A stretch of 64,000 nt of DNA, taken from assembly GCF_000820185.1 (NCBI RefSeq), contig NZ_CDCA01000050.1:1-64000 (forward strand), given 5' to 3'. A program made the translations under genes and the position numbers. A model generated the notes under the pieces. The model saw nothing but the letters and a program-made list of their open reading frames with translations. It made no database searches and had not been told where the DNA came from. Positions 55,672 through 64,000 of the stretch are shown here, piece by piece (position 1 is the first letter of the stretch; each line of letters opens with the position of its first letter). The DNA is from Aeromonas tecta (GTDB lineage Bacteria; Pseudomonadota; Gammaproteobacteria; Enterobacterales; Aeromonadaceae).

Positions 55672-55806
55672 ACATCAGGCAAGGAGACGCACTATACAGA
55701 GCTCGCTTTTCGGGGTCAATAGCTGCTTGGCCAGAGAGAGTGGATACCCAGGCCACCCCAAGTCGGAGTACACTTGCCTCTTGCCGTTTTTTTGCCGGGA
55801 GTCGTC

Positions 55807-57819
55807 ATGAGCAAGTTATTCCAGTTGGTCAGCCAGTTTCAACCCGCGGGGGATCAGCCAGAGGCGATCACCCGGCTGCTTGATGGCATCGAGTCCGGGC
55901 TCGCCCATCAGACTCTGCTCGGGGTCACCGGCTCGGGCAAGACCTTCACCATGGCCAATGTGATAGCGACCCTGAACCGGCCCACCATGATACTGGCGCC
56001 GAACAAGACGCTGGCTGCCCAGCTCTATGGTGAGATGAAGGAGTTCTTCCCCGAGAACTCGGTGGAATATTTCGTCTCCTATTACGACTACTACCAGCCG
56101 GAAGCCTATGTGCCGACCACGGACACCTTCATCGAGAAGGATGCCTCCATCAACGATCACATCGAGCAGATGCGGCTGTCGGCCACCAAGGCGCTGCTGG
56201 AGCGACGCGACGTGGTGATCGTTGCCTCGGTCTCGGCCATCTATGGCCTGGGGGATCCCCAAGCCTATCTCAGCATGATGCTGCACCTGAAAGTCGGCGA
56301 TATCATCAACCAGCGGGATATCCTGCGTCGCCTCGCCGAGCTGCAATACACCCGCAACGACATGGCGTTCCAGCGCGGCACCTTCCGGGTACGGGGGGAG
56401 GTGATCGACATCTATCCGGCGGAGTCGGACAAGCTGGCCCTGCGGGTGGAGCTGTTTGACGAGGAGGTGGAGCGGCTCTCCCAGTTCGATCCCCTTACCG
56501 GTGCCATCGAGCAGACGGTGGTGCGCTACACCATCTACCCCAAGACCCACTACGCGACCCCGCGCGAGACCATCCTCGGTGCTATCGATCACATCAAGGA
56601 GGAGCTCAAGGGGCGGCGTGAGCAGTTGCTCTCCCTCAACAAGCTGGTAGAGGAGCAGCGCATCAGTCAGCGTACCCAGTTCGACATCGAGATGATGCAG
56701 GAGCTGGGCTATTGCTCCGGCATCGAGAACTACAGCCGCTACTTGTCGGGGCGCGCTCCCGGCGAGCCGCCACCCACCCTGTTTGATTACCTGCCGGGGG
56801 ATGGTCTGCTCATCATCGACGAATCCCACGTCACGGTGCCGCAGATCGGCGCCATGTTCAAAGGAGACCGCTCCCGCAAGGAGACCCTGGTGGAGTACGG
56901 TTTCCGGCTTCCCTCGGCGCTCGATAACCGGCCGCTGAAATTCGATGAATTTGAAGCCCTGATGCCGCAGACGGTGTTCGTCTCGGCCACCCCAGGCCCT
57001 TACGAGCTGGAAAAATCTGGCGGCGACGTGGTGCAGCAGGTGGTGCGGCCGACCGGTCTGCTCGATCCGGAGATCGAGGTGCGCCCGGTCAGCACCCAGG
57101 TGGACGATCTGCTGTCCGAGATCCGGCTGCGGGTCGCGGTGGAGGAGCGGGTGCTGGTCACCACCCTCACCAAGCGGATGGCAGAGGACTTGACCGAATA
57201 CCTGGCGGATCACGACGTGCGGGTGCGGTATCTGCACTCGGACATCGATACCGTCGAGCGGGTGGAGATCATTCGCGACTTGCGGCTCGGCAAGTTCGAC
57301 GTGTTGGTGGGCATCAACCTGCTGCGCGAAGGGCTCGACATGCCGGAGGTCTCCCTGGTGGCCATCCTGGATGCAGATAAGGAGGGTTTCCTGCGTTCCA
57401 CCCGCTCCCTCATCCAGACCATAGGTCGTGCCGCCCGTAACCTCAATGGACGGGTTATTCTCTATGGGGATCGCATCACCAACTCCATGCAGGTCGCCAT
57501 CGAAGAGACCGAGCGGCGCCGCGCTCTGCAGCATGCCTATAACCTAGAGCACGGCATCACTCCCAAGGGCCTCAACAAGGCGGTGGGGGACATGATGGAC
57601 ATGGGCGGTAGTCGCAGCGCCGGCAAGACGGGCAAAGGGAGTCGCAAGGCGGCGGAGCCGCAAGGGGAATACCATCTGCGTTCTGCCAGCGAGATCGCCA
57701 AGGAGATCAAACGGATGGAAGAGCAAATGTACCAGCATGCACGGGATCTGGAGTTCGAGCAGGCGGCGGCCATGCGCGATCAGATCCAGCGGTTGCGCAG
57801 CGAGTTGATCGAGAGTTGA
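55807..57819 (+). CDS. uvrB: Excinuclease ABC subunit B UvrB
   Basis: 670 residues from the ATG at 55807. It is the damage-verifying helicase-like subunit of nucleotide excision repair, working with UvrA and UvrC. Walker A is G39-VTGSGKT46. The damage-gripping beta-hairpin region '[20 protein letters not shown]' and the helicase motifs '[11 protein letters not shown]', '[20 protein letters not shown]' and 'TIGRAARN' are present, as is the C-terminal UvrC-binding UVR coiled coil ('[20 protein letters not shown]'). GGGAG lies upstream of the start. I found no CTGT-N8-ACAG LexA box in the upstream 135 bases, unlike E. coli uvrB. Confidence 0.97.
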   Translation: MSKLFQLVSQFQPAGDQPEAITRLLDGIESGLAHQTLLGVTGSGKTFTMANVIATLNRPTMILAPNKTLAAQLYGEMKEFFPENSVEYFVSYYDYYQPEAYVPTTDTFIEKDASINDHIEQMRLSATKALLERRDVVIVASVSAIYGLGDPQAYLSMMLHLKVGDIINQRDILRRLAELQYTRNDMAFQRGTFRVRGEVIDIYPAESDKLALRVELFDEEVERLSQFDPLTGAIEQTVVRYTIYPKTHYATPRETILGAIDHIKEELKGRREQLLSLNKLVEEQRISQRTQFDIEMMQELGYCSGIENYSRYLSGRAPGEPPPTLFDYLPGDGLLIIDESHVTVPQIGAMFKGDRSRKETLVEYGFRLPSALDNRPLKFDEFEALMPQTVFVSATPGPYELEKSGGDVVQQVVRPTGLLDPEIEVRPVSTQVDDLLSEIRLRVAVEERVLVTTLTKRMAEDLTEYLADHDVRVRYLHSDIDTVERVEIIRDLRLGKFDVLVGINLLREGLDMPEVSLVAILDADKEGFLRSTRSLIQTIGRAARNLNGRVILYGDRITNSMQVAIEETERRRALQHAYNLEHGITPKGLNKAVGDMMDMGGSRSAGKTGKGSRKAAEPQGEYHLRSASEIAKEIKRMEEQMYQHARDLEFEQAAAMRDQIQRLRSELIES

Positions 57820-58088
57820 ACAACAAAAAACCGAGCGGCAAGCGCTGGCTCATCTGGCGGCGGCTGCGCCGCCTTTACTTCGGCTTTCGCCATCCCGCCA
57901 CCCCCTGGTGGGCCAAGGGGCTGGTGATCTTAATCCTGCTCTACGGCATCAGCCCGGTGGACCTTATCCCGGACGTGGTGCCCATCTTTGGCTGGTTCGA
58001 TGACATCAGCTTGCTGCTGGTCCTGCTCTGGGGCTGGGAGTCTTGCCTGCCTGCGGCGGTCAGGCAAGGATTGGATGCGCTGGAATAA
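57816..58088 (+). CDS. YkvA/DUF1232 small membrane protein
   Basis: 90 residues from a TTG that overlaps the uvrB stop (TTGA). The core '[20 protein letters not shown]' followed by '[12 protein letters not shown]' is the DUF1232 signature, with one or two membrane segments. No function is established for the family. Overlap with uvrB implies translation coupled to it. Confidence 0.8.
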   Translation: MNNKKPSGKRWLIWRRLRRLYFGFRHPATPWWAKGLVILILLYGISPVDLIPDVVPIFGWFDDISLLLVLLWGWESCLPAAVRQGLDALE

Positions 58089-58188
58089 GGGCGCTGTTTC
58101 CCTCTGATGCATCCTTTGTTGCCGGGAGATGGCGCCATGCAAGGCATTGGCGTAGACTCCACGCCGTTCACTTCATGGGTATGAAAAA

Positions 58189-58842
58189 ATGGATCTGATC
58201 CTGTTTGCAGTAGATTTTATTCTGCACGTCGACGTGCATCTGAAAGAGCTTTTTGAACACTATGGGGTCTGGGTTTACGCCATCTTGTTCCTCATTATCT
58301 TCTGTGAAACCGGCCTGGTGGTGACCCCCTTCCTGCCTGGCGACTCACTGTTGTTTGCCGCCGGTGCACTCACCGTGGGCAGCGTGCTGGATGTACACAC
58401 CCTGGCTGCCGTGTTGATCGTGGCGGCGGTGCTTGGCAACGTGGTGAACTACACCATAGGGCACTTCTTCGGGGACCAGCTGTTTCGTAATCCGGATTCG
58501 AAGATCTTCCGCCGCGATTATCTGGTCAAGACCCACGCCTTCTATGCCAAACATGGTGGCAAGACCATCATCATCACCCGTTTCTTGCCCATAGTGCGCA
58601 CCTTCGCCCCCTTCGTGGCCGGCATGGGCGCCATGACCTACCCGCGCTTCCTGGCGTTCAACCTGATTGGCGGGCTGCTATGGGTACTCTCCTTCGTCTA
58701 TGCGGGCCATTTTTTCGGCAACCTGCCGGTGGTGCGCCATAACTTCACCTTGCTCATCTTCGGCATCATCGCGGTGTCACTGCTGCCCATGATCATCGGG
58801 ATGATCAAGGCTCGGCGCAGTGGCGGCAAAACCGCCCCTTGA
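58189..58842 (+). CDS. dedA: DedA-family inner-membrane protein
   Basis: 217 residues. '[20 protein letters not shown]' and '[16 protein letters not shown]', then '[13 protein letters not shown]', '[20 protein letters not shown]' and '[14 protein letters not shown]' are nearly the same as E. coli DedA. The acidic residue in FCETGL and the arginines in TRFLPIVR are those needed in the family. DedA proteins are proposed to move lipids such as undecaprenyl phosphate across the inner membrane using the proton gradient. It starts about 100 bases after the DUF1232 gene and ends at a bidirectional terminator. Confidence 0.92.
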   Translation: MDLILFAVDFILHVDVHLKELFEHYGVWVYAILFLIIFCETGLVVTPFLPGDSLLFAAGALTVGSVLDVHTLAAVLIVAAVLGNVVNYTIGHFFGDQLFRNPDSKIFRRDYLVKTHAFYAKHGGKTIIITRFLPIVRTFAPFVAGMGAMTYPRFLAFNLIGGLLWVLSFVYAGHFFGNLPVVRHNFTLLIFGIIAVSLLPMIIGMIKARRSGGKTAP

Positions 58843-58857
58843 AACGAAGCGATAGGT

Positions 58858-58884
58858 AAAAAGGGAGCCAGTGGCTCCCTTTTT
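58858..58884. terminator. Bidirectional terminator between dedA and dsbB
   Basis: AAAAAGGGAGCC and GGCTCCCTTTTT form a 12-pair stem around AGT, with A's and T's on each side for both converging genes. Confidence 0.9.
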
Positions 58885-58902
58885 GTTGCGTGCTCGTCAG
58901 CA

Positions 58903-59424
58903 TCAGTTGCAGCAGCGGCCCTTGACCAGGTTGCCAACGGCGACCACCACGAACACCAGCAGGTAGGCGGCGAAGATGGCGACCAGCCACTGAGGCATGG
59001 AGAAGCTGAGGAACTGCCAGGTGATCTCGCTGCAGTCGCCATCTGGGAAGAACAACCAGGGGACCCACTGATCGAGCGGCGCCCAGCTCGGGAAATCCGC
59101 ATAGGGACTGCAGACGTTGAACGGGGAGGGGTTGACCTGATAATCCACATGCTGCAAGGCCAGTTGCAGACCGCGGAAGGCACTGTAGCCCCAGAGCAAC
59201 AGGGCGCTCCAGCGCAGGTACCACTTCTGGGGCGCCACCATGCCGAGCAGGCCAGCCGCGATCACCCCCAGGATGGCGATCCGCTCATAGATGCACATGA
59301 CACAGGGGTGCAAGCCCAATACATGCTGGAAGAAGAGGGCGCACAGTTCGAGGAACAGGGCGGAGGCTGCCAGTAGCCCCCACGCCAGCCGATGGCTGGC
59401 AATACGACGCAGAAACTCGATCAT
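58903..59424 (-). CDS. dsbB: Disulfide bond formation protein DsbB
   Basis: 173 residues with four membrane spans. It reoxidises periplasmic DsbA and passes electrons to quinone. The two redox pairs are present: C41/C44 in 'HPCVMCIYER' and C105/C131 in the second periplasmic loop, with R48 in the quinone region. It lies downstream of nhaB, opposite fadR, the same order as in E. coli. A hairpin between nhaB and dsbB may limit read-through. Confidence 0.95.
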   Translation of the reverse strand: MIEFLRRIASHRLAWGLLAASALFLELCALFFQHVLGLHPCVMCIYERIAILGVIAAGLLGMVAPQKWYLRWSALLLWGYSAFRGLQLALQHVDYQVNPSPFNVCSPYADFPSWAPLDQWVPWLFFPDGDCSEITWQFLSFSMPQWLVAIFAAYLLVFVVVAVGNLVKGRCCN

Positions 59425-59482
59425 CTGATTGATCTCACAGAGAAAATAGTGGCTGAATTAGAGCAGAGCAGGGCATAAAAGG

Positions 59483-59504
59483 AAAGGGCCCTCATGGGCC
59501 CTTT
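59483..59504 (-). terminator. Hairpin between nhaB and dsbB
   Basis: AAAGGGCCC and GGGCCCTTT pair around TCAT; on the minus strand TTTCCTTTTAT follows, six bases after the nhaB stop. It could terminate or partly terminate nhaB transcripts. Confidence 0.7.
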
Positions 59505-59509
59505 CATCA

Positions 59510-61084
59510 TCAATGTGTCGCCGGAACCAGAGTGGGTACGGCGCCGCTCTGTATCAGCCAGCCTGCCTGATAGAACCACTCGGTGGCAGGCGCCAGCAGT
59601 TGCTCTACCGCGAAGAAACCCATCAGACCCAGCACTATGGTGTAGGGCAGCGCCATCCATACCATGCGGCCATAAGAGAGCCGTAGCAAGGGGGCAAGGG
59701 CCGAGGTCAGCATGAACAGGAAGGCGGCCTGGCCGTTGGGGGTGGCGACCGAGGGCAGGTTGGTGCCGGTGTTGATGGCCACGGCCAGCAGATCGAAATG
59801 TTCACGGCTGATGGCGCCGTTGAGCAGCGCCGTCTTCACCTCGTTGATGTAGACGGTGCCGACGAAGACGTTGTCGCTCACCATGGAGAGCAGGCCGTTG
59901 GCCACATAGAAGAGGGCGAGCTGATCCTCTGGTTTGGCGGCCAGCACCCACTGGATCACCGGTTTGAACAGCTGCTGATCGATGATCACCGCCACTATGC
60001 TGAAGAAGACGGTGAGCAGGGCGGTGAAGGGCAGTGCCTCATGGAAGGCCTTGCCGAGGGCATGCTCCTCGGTGACGCCGGTAAAGGAGGTGGCCAGCAC
60101 GATGACGGTCAGCCCGATCAAGCCGACGGCGGCCAAGTGCAGGGCCAGCCCGGTGATGAGCCAGATGGCGATCAGGGCCTGGACGATCAGCTTGGCCTTC
60201 TCTTGCGGGGAACGCTGGGCATCTTCGTCACGATCGTAGGCTTCCATGATGCGGCGTACAGGCTCGGGCAACTTGGTGCCATAACCGAACCAGCGGCACT
60301 TCTCCACCAGAATGCAGGTGAGCAGACCACAAAGGAAGACCGGGATGGTGACCGGCGCCATGCGAATGGCGAATTCGCCGAAATGCCAGCCCGCCTGCTC
60401 GCCGATGATGAGGTTCTGTGGTTCACCCACCAGGGTGCAGACACCTCCCAGCGCGGTACCGATGGCGGCGTGCATCATCAGGCTGCGCAGGAAGGCGCGA
60501 AACTCATTCAGGTGCTGGCGGGTCGGTTCATCGATGCCATCGTCGTCATCCTGAGGATTGCCGAGCTCATCATTCGAGGAGACTCGGTGGTAAATGGCAT
60601 AAAAACCGGTGGCGACGCTGATAACCACGGCTATCACAGTGAGTGCGTCGAGGAAGGCAGATAAAAATGCTGATACCAGGCAAAATGCCAGCGAAAGTAG
60701 CGTCTTGGAATGGATGCGGATCAGCATCTTGGTGAAGACAAAGAGCAGCAGCTGCTTCATGAAGTAGATGCCGGCCACCATGAACACCAGCAGCAGCAGC
60801 ACCTCTATATTGGCAACCAATTCATGCTTGATTTGATTGGCCGAGGTCATGCCTATCAGGACGGCCTCGATGGCCAGCAGACCACCGGGTTGCAACGGGT
60901 AGCACTTGAGCGCCATGGCGAGGGTGAAGATGAACTCGACGACCAGCAACCAGCCCGCCAGGAAGGGATCATAGTGGAAGGCGATCGGGTTGATCAGCAG
61001 GAATGCAACGATGGCAAGCTTGTACCACTGAGGGGCATTGCCCAAAAAGTTCTTCGCAAAAGCGCGCCCTAAGCTGATTGGCAT
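59510..61084 (-). CDS. nhaB: Sodium/proton antiporter NhaB
   Basis: 524 residues with about twelve membrane spans. It expels sodium in exchange for protons. '[20 protein letters not shown]', '[20 protein letters not shown]' and '[17 protein letters not shown]' match NhaB of enteric and marine gammaproteobacteria. It is divergent from fadR and precedes dsbB, the conserved fadR-nhaB-dsbB neighbourhood. Confidence 0.95.
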   Translation of the reverse strand: MPISLGRAFAKNFLGNAPQWYKLAIVAFLLINPIAFHYDPFLAGWLLVVEFIFTLAMALKCYPLQPGGLLAIEAVLIGMTSANQIKHELVANIEVLLLLVFMVAGIYFMKQLLLFVFTKMLIRIHSKTLLSLAFCLVSAFLSAFLDALTVIAVVISVATGFYAIYHRVSSNDELGNPQDDDDGIDEPTRQHLNEFRAFLRSLMMHAAIGTALGGVCTLVGEPQNLIIGEQAGWHFGEFAIRMAPVTIPVFLCGLLTCILVEKCRWFGYGTKLPEPVRRIMEAYDRDEDAQRSPQEKAKLIVQALIAIWLITGLALHLAAVGLIGLTVIVLATSFTGVTEEHALGKAFHEALPFTALLTVFFSIVAVIIDQQLFKPVIQWVLAAKPEDQLALFYVANGLLSMVSDNVFVGTVYINEVKTALLNGAISREHFDLLAVAINTGTNLPSVATPNGQAAFLFMLTSALAPLLRLSYGRMVWMALPYTIVLGLMGFFAVEQLLAPATEWFYQAGWLIQSGAVPTLVPATH

Positions 61085-61657
61085 AATGGTGGTTCTCTGT
61101 TCTGTTGTTGATATCTGCTCTGTGCAGTCGAATTCTTACTCGAACCGAGCGTCAGGATAATCACCCTTATCAGATTGATTGCACATGATTTTAATCAAGG
61201 GAGCGCTAACTATAAATAACGCTGCGATGCTTGCCCAGACGTGAGGGTCATTTATCACCTTGATGGGGTGTTGGCTGGCTCTCGTATCTTGGTGTGGGAA
61301 AGAGCGGCTACTGTATCGCACCGGATCGGCCTGATAATTAGCCTTTCATTCTCAACACTGTCTCGATTATTGAAACAATAGAGAGAGCTTCGTTGCTTGT
61401 ATCAGGCTATCTATCGCCACCAATCGCCTGTCAGTCAGGGTGAGTGTGGATGGTTCGATTGTTCTAGAGCGTTGGCGGTGCTTGATGATTACATGGGTAG
61501 GAGATGAGGGCTAACGGATCTCAATTGAATAGCAAGAAACATATTTTTAACAAAAACTTCGGGTTTATGTGAGCAGAGGACTGACCTTCTGCTTGCCAGC
61601 ATGTCCGGCTTTGCTATTATTCGTGAGCCTTTTTACGCACTACAACAGAGTCACTAC
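61085..61657. other. Divergent spacer between nhaB and fadR
   Basis: About 570 AT-rich bases with promoters for both genes expected. One minus-strand open frame (61136-61321) could encode a small single-span membrane protein but has no clear ribosome-binding site. I see no RNA gene. Confidence 0.5.
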
Positions 61658-62371
61658 ATGGTCATAAAAGCGCAGAGCCCCGCAGGGTTTGCCGAGGAAT
61701 ACATCATCGAGTCCATCTGGAACAATCGCTTTCCTCCTGGATCCATTCTGCCGGCGGAGCGCGAACTGTCCGAACTGATTGGCGTGACTCGTACCACCTT
61801 GCGCGAAGTGCTGCAGCGTCTTGCCCGTGATGGCTGGCTCACCATCCAGCATGGTAAACCAACCAAGGTCAATAATTTCTGGGAGACCTCAGGTCTGAAT
61901 ATCCTGGAAACCTTGGCCCGTCTCGATCAGGATAAAGTACCGGATCTGGTGGCCCAGCTGCTGTCGGCCCGTACCAACATCTGCACCATCTTCATTCGTG
62001 GCGCCATTCGCAACAACCCGGAGCAGGCAGCCGAGATCCTGCGCGCTGCGCAAGGGGTGGAAAACTCTCCGGAAGCTTACGCCGAATTCGATTATCGTCT
62101 GCATCACCAGCTCTCTTTTGCCTCAGGCAACCCTATCTATGCCTTGATCCTCAACGGTTTCAAGGGGCTGTATAGCCGCGTCGGGCGCTATTACTTCTCC
62201 GACAAGCAAGCGCGTGAGACGGCAGATGCCTATTACAAGACTCTGCTGGGGCTGGCCGAGACCAAGAACCACGAAGCCGTGTTCATGACGGTACGTCAGT
62301 ACGGTATCGAGTCTGGCAAACTGTGGACCCGTTTACGCCAGGATATGCCGAGCAACCTGTGCGATAACTGA
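61658..62371 (+). CDS. fadR: Fatty acid metabolism regulator FadR
   Basis: 237 residues from '[20 protein letters not shown]', the usual start; an ATG 57 bases upstream is open. The GntR-type winged helix ('[20 protein letters not shown]', '[20 protein letters not shown]') and the C-terminal acyl-CoA-binding domain match E. coli FadR. FadR represses fatty acid degradation and activates unsaturated fatty acid synthesis, and is released by long-chain acyl-CoA. It is divergent from nhaB. Confidence 0.95.
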   Translation: MVIKAQSPAGFAEEYIIESIWNNRFPPGSILPAERELSELIGVTRTTLREVLQRLARDGWLTIQHGKPTKVNNFWETSGLNILETLARLDQDKVPDLVAQLLSARTNICTIFIRGAIRNNPEQAAEILRAAQGVENSPEAYAEFDYRLHHQLSFASGNPIYALILNGFKGLYSRVGRYYFSDKQARETADAYYKTLLGLAETKNHEAVFMTVRQYGIESGKLWTRLRQDMPSNLCDN

Positions 62372-62386
62372 GTCGTTTCTACAAAG

Positions 62387-62414
62387 AAAAACGCGCCTGA
62401 TGGCGCGTTTTTTT
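62387..62414. terminator. Bidirectional terminator between fadR and ycgB
   Basis: AAAAACGCGCC and GGCGCGTTTTT pair around TGAT, with T-runs on both strands between converging genes. Confidence 0.9.
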
Positions 62415-62432
62415 ATGCTTGTTACTCGCTTA

Positions 62433-63953
62433 TCAGGATACGCTCTTGCGATCCGGGCAGCGGCCTATGATGTCGGCGGGTAGCTCCCCGTTGTCCTGCT
62501 CCAGCACCACGTCAAATCCCCACAACTGGTGCAGATGCTTGAGCACCTCGTGGCGCGATTCCCCGAGCGGGATCCGGTTGTGTGGCACATAGCGCAGGGT
62601 GAGGGATCTGTCCCCCTTCACCGCCACGTTGTAGACCTGAATATTGGGCTCCAGGTTGCTCAGGTTGTATTGAGCCGACAGGGTGTTGCGCACCAGTCGA
62701 TAGCCTTCCTCATTGTGAATGGCCGAGACTTTCAGATAGTTCTTCAGATCGTCATCGTCGATGGCAAACAGCTTCATGTCGCGCATCACCTTGGGGCTCA
62801 GGAACTGGCTGATGAAGCTCTCATCCTTGAAGTTCTGCATGGCGAAATGCAGGGTATCGACCCAGTTGGTGCCGGCATAATCGGGGAACCAGTATCTGTC
62901 CTCCTCGGTGGGATGCTCACAGATGCGGCGCAAGTCGGTAAACATGGCAAAACCCAGCGCATAGGGGTTGATGCCCGAGTAGTGTCGGCTGTTGTAGGGA
63001 GGCTGATACACCACATTGGTGTGACTGTGCAGCACCTCTATCATGAATCTGTCGCTGATCTTCCCCTCGTCATACAGATGATTGAGGATGCTGTAGTGCC
63101 AGAAGGTGGCCCAGCCCTCGTTCATCACCTGGGTCTGCTTCTGTGGGTAGAAGTATTGACTGATTTTTCTCACTATTCGCACTATTTCACGCTGCCAAGG
63201 CTCGAGTAATGGCGCATTTTTCTCTATGAAATAGAGGATGTTCTCCTGTGGCTCAGGGGGGTAGCGTCTGTCCTCGACACCGGAGGCCTTGTGTTGTTTG
63301 GGCAAGGTACGCCACAGTTCGTTGACCTGGGTTTGCAGGTAATCTTCCCGTGCCTTCTGGCGCCGTTTCTCCTCGGCAAGCGAAATCTTCTGGGGCCGTT
63401 TGTAGCGATCCACCCCAAAGTTCATCAGGGCGTGACAGGAGTCGATCAGTCGCTCGACCGCGTCTATACCATGTTTTTCTTCACACTCGGTGATGTAGTT
63501 TTTGGCAAAGAGCAGATAGTCGATGATGGAAGAGGCGTCGCTCCAGGCTTTGAACAGATAGTTGTTCTTGAAAAAAGAGTTGTGGCCATAGCAGGCATGG
63601 GCCATCACCAGTGCCTGCATCGGCATGGTGTTTTCTTCCATCAAATAGGCAATGCAGGGATCCGAGTTGATGACGATCTCGTACGCTAGCCCCATCTGGC
63701 CACGCTTGTAGTTACGCTCTGTGTGGATGAAGCGCTTGCCAAACGACCAGTGTTGGTAGCCGATGGGCATGCCCACACTGGAGTAGGCATCCATCATCTG
63801 CTCGGCGGTGATCACCTCGATCTGGTTGGGGTAAGTATCTAGCCGATAAAATTTGGCGACCCGGGCAATCTCCTGGTGATAGATCTCCAGCAGATCAAAG
63901 TTCCAGTCAGGACCATCGTCCAGCGGCGCTATTTTTCTCGCGGTTTCTACCAT
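62433..63953 (-). CDS. ycgB: SpoVR family protein YcgB
   Basis: 506 residues, close to E. coli YcgB. GAGGG lies upstream of the ATG. The SpoVR core is clear: 'YPNQIEVITAEQMMDAYSSV', 'MAHACYGHNSFFKNNYLFKA', 'NEGWATFWHYSILNHLYDEG' and 'RHYSGINPYALGFAMFTDLR'. The family is named for a Bacillus spore cortex gene, but in gammaproteobacteria it is a stress-linked protein of unknown biochemical role. It directly follows yeaH, as in the conserved yeaG-yeaH-ycgB group. Confidence 0.92.
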   Translation of the reverse strand: MVETARKIAPLDDGPDWNFDLLEIYHQEIARVAKFYRLDTYPNQIEVITAEQMMDAYSSVGMPIGYQHWSFGKRFIHTERNYKRGQMGLAYEIVINSDPCIAYLMEENTMPMQALVMAHACYGHNSFFKNNYLFKAWSDASSIIDYLLFAKNYITECEEKHGIDAVERLIDSCHALMNFGVDRYKRPQKISLAEEKRRQKAREDYLQTQVNELWRTLPKQHKASGVEDRRYPPEPQENILYFIEKNAPLLEPWQREIVRIVRKISQYFYPQKQTQVMNEGWATFWHYSILNHLYDEGKISDRFMIEVLHSHTNVVYQPPYNSRHYSGINPYALGFAMFTDLRRICEHPTEEDRYWFPDYAGTNWVDTLHFAMQNFKDESFISQFLSPKVMRDMKLFAIDDDDLKNYLKVSAIHNEEGYRLVRNTLSAQYNLSNLEPNIQVYNVAVKGDRSLTLRYVPHNRIPLGESRHEVLKHLHQLWGFDVVLEQDNGELPADIIGRCPDRKSVS

Positions 63954-63963
63954 ATGACGTCCC

Positions 63964-64000
63964 TCAAGCCGCTTGCTTCTTGAACAGCTCCCGGAAGACC
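63964..64000 (-). CDS. yeaH: YeaH/UPF0229 protein, last residues (partial)
   Basis: Only the final 11 codons are inside the window: VFRELFKKQAA and stop. This ending resembles that of E. coli YeaH, and yeaH is the usual neighbour just upstream of ycgB. The call rests on those few residues and on position. Confidence 0.55.
   Translation of the reverse strand, partial: VFRELFKKQAA

Noticed and set aside
1..64000. CRISPR arrays, insertion sequences, prophage genes, rRNA
   Set aside because: No regularly spaced repeats, transposase, integrase, phage structural genes or rRNA-like sequence were seen on either strand.

Overview
The window is a contiguous stretch of gammaproteobacterial chromosome, high in GC and densely coded. 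The gene set (metE/metR, a full nrf cluster, glpACB order A-B-C, nhaB-dsbB opposite fadR, ycgB next to yeaH) and a siderophore reductase of the type named after an Aeromonas hydrophila locus point to Aeromonas. That genus call is inference from gene content; no database search was run. I see no phage, insertion sequence, integron or CRISPR array.

Layout. 1-3.5 kb: end of an AraC-type regulator, then a two-gene cyclic-di-GMP module (diguanylate cyclase followed by EAL phosphodiesterase, overlapping) with a near-perfect FNR-like site upstream. 3.8-6.9 kb: TonB-dependent siderophore receptor and a 2Fe-2S siderophore ferric reductase. 7-10.4 kb: divergent metR/metE with a MetR box and tandem MetJ-like boxes between them. 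10.6-18 kb: HPP-CBS membrane protein, a lipoprotein amidohydrolase divergent from a TetR regulator, dadA, pbpG and a Nudix hydrolase. 18-25.7 kb: nrfABCDE-nrfX-nrfFG (NrfF and NrfG fused), a complete ammonia-forming nitrite reductase and its dedicated haem-attachment machinery, with an FNR-like site upstream. 26.4-37.4 kb: an 11-kb gene for a LapA-like giant adhesin (N-terminal retention module with a TAAG cleavage site, many repeats, RTX motif and type I secretion tail). 37.6-41.9 kb: glpABC anaerobic glycerol-3-phosphate dehydrogenase with CRP, FNR and GlpR-like sites, and a duplicated remnant of the glpC 3' end. 42.1-44.4 kb: ychJ and a chemoreceptor. 44.5-51.1 kb: a ROK-family regulator translationally coupled to a CitA/DcuS-type sensor kinase and its response regulator, convergent with a tctCBA tricarboxylate transporter. 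51.4-54.8 kb: an MltF-like lytic transglycosylase and a YbjL-type transporter. 54.8-55.8 kb: gene-poor stretch with clustered DnaA-box-like sequences and tRNA-Asn. 55.8-64 kb: uvrB, a YkvA-like protein, dedA, dsbB, nhaB, fadR, ycgB (SpoVR) and the end of yeaH.

Several units share a low-oxygen theme: nrf respiration, glpABC and the FNR-like site ahead of the cyclic-di-GMP pair. Cyclic-di-GMP also plausibly controls release of the giant adhesin, although the adhesin's secretion and protease partners are not in this window. The most unusual observations are the ROK regulator built into a two-component operon facing tctCBA, the in-frame duplicate of the GlpC C-terminus, a 34-codon ORF bridging nrfC and nrfD, a 24-bp palindrome ahead of the adhesin, and the DnaA-box cluster next to tRNA-Asn.
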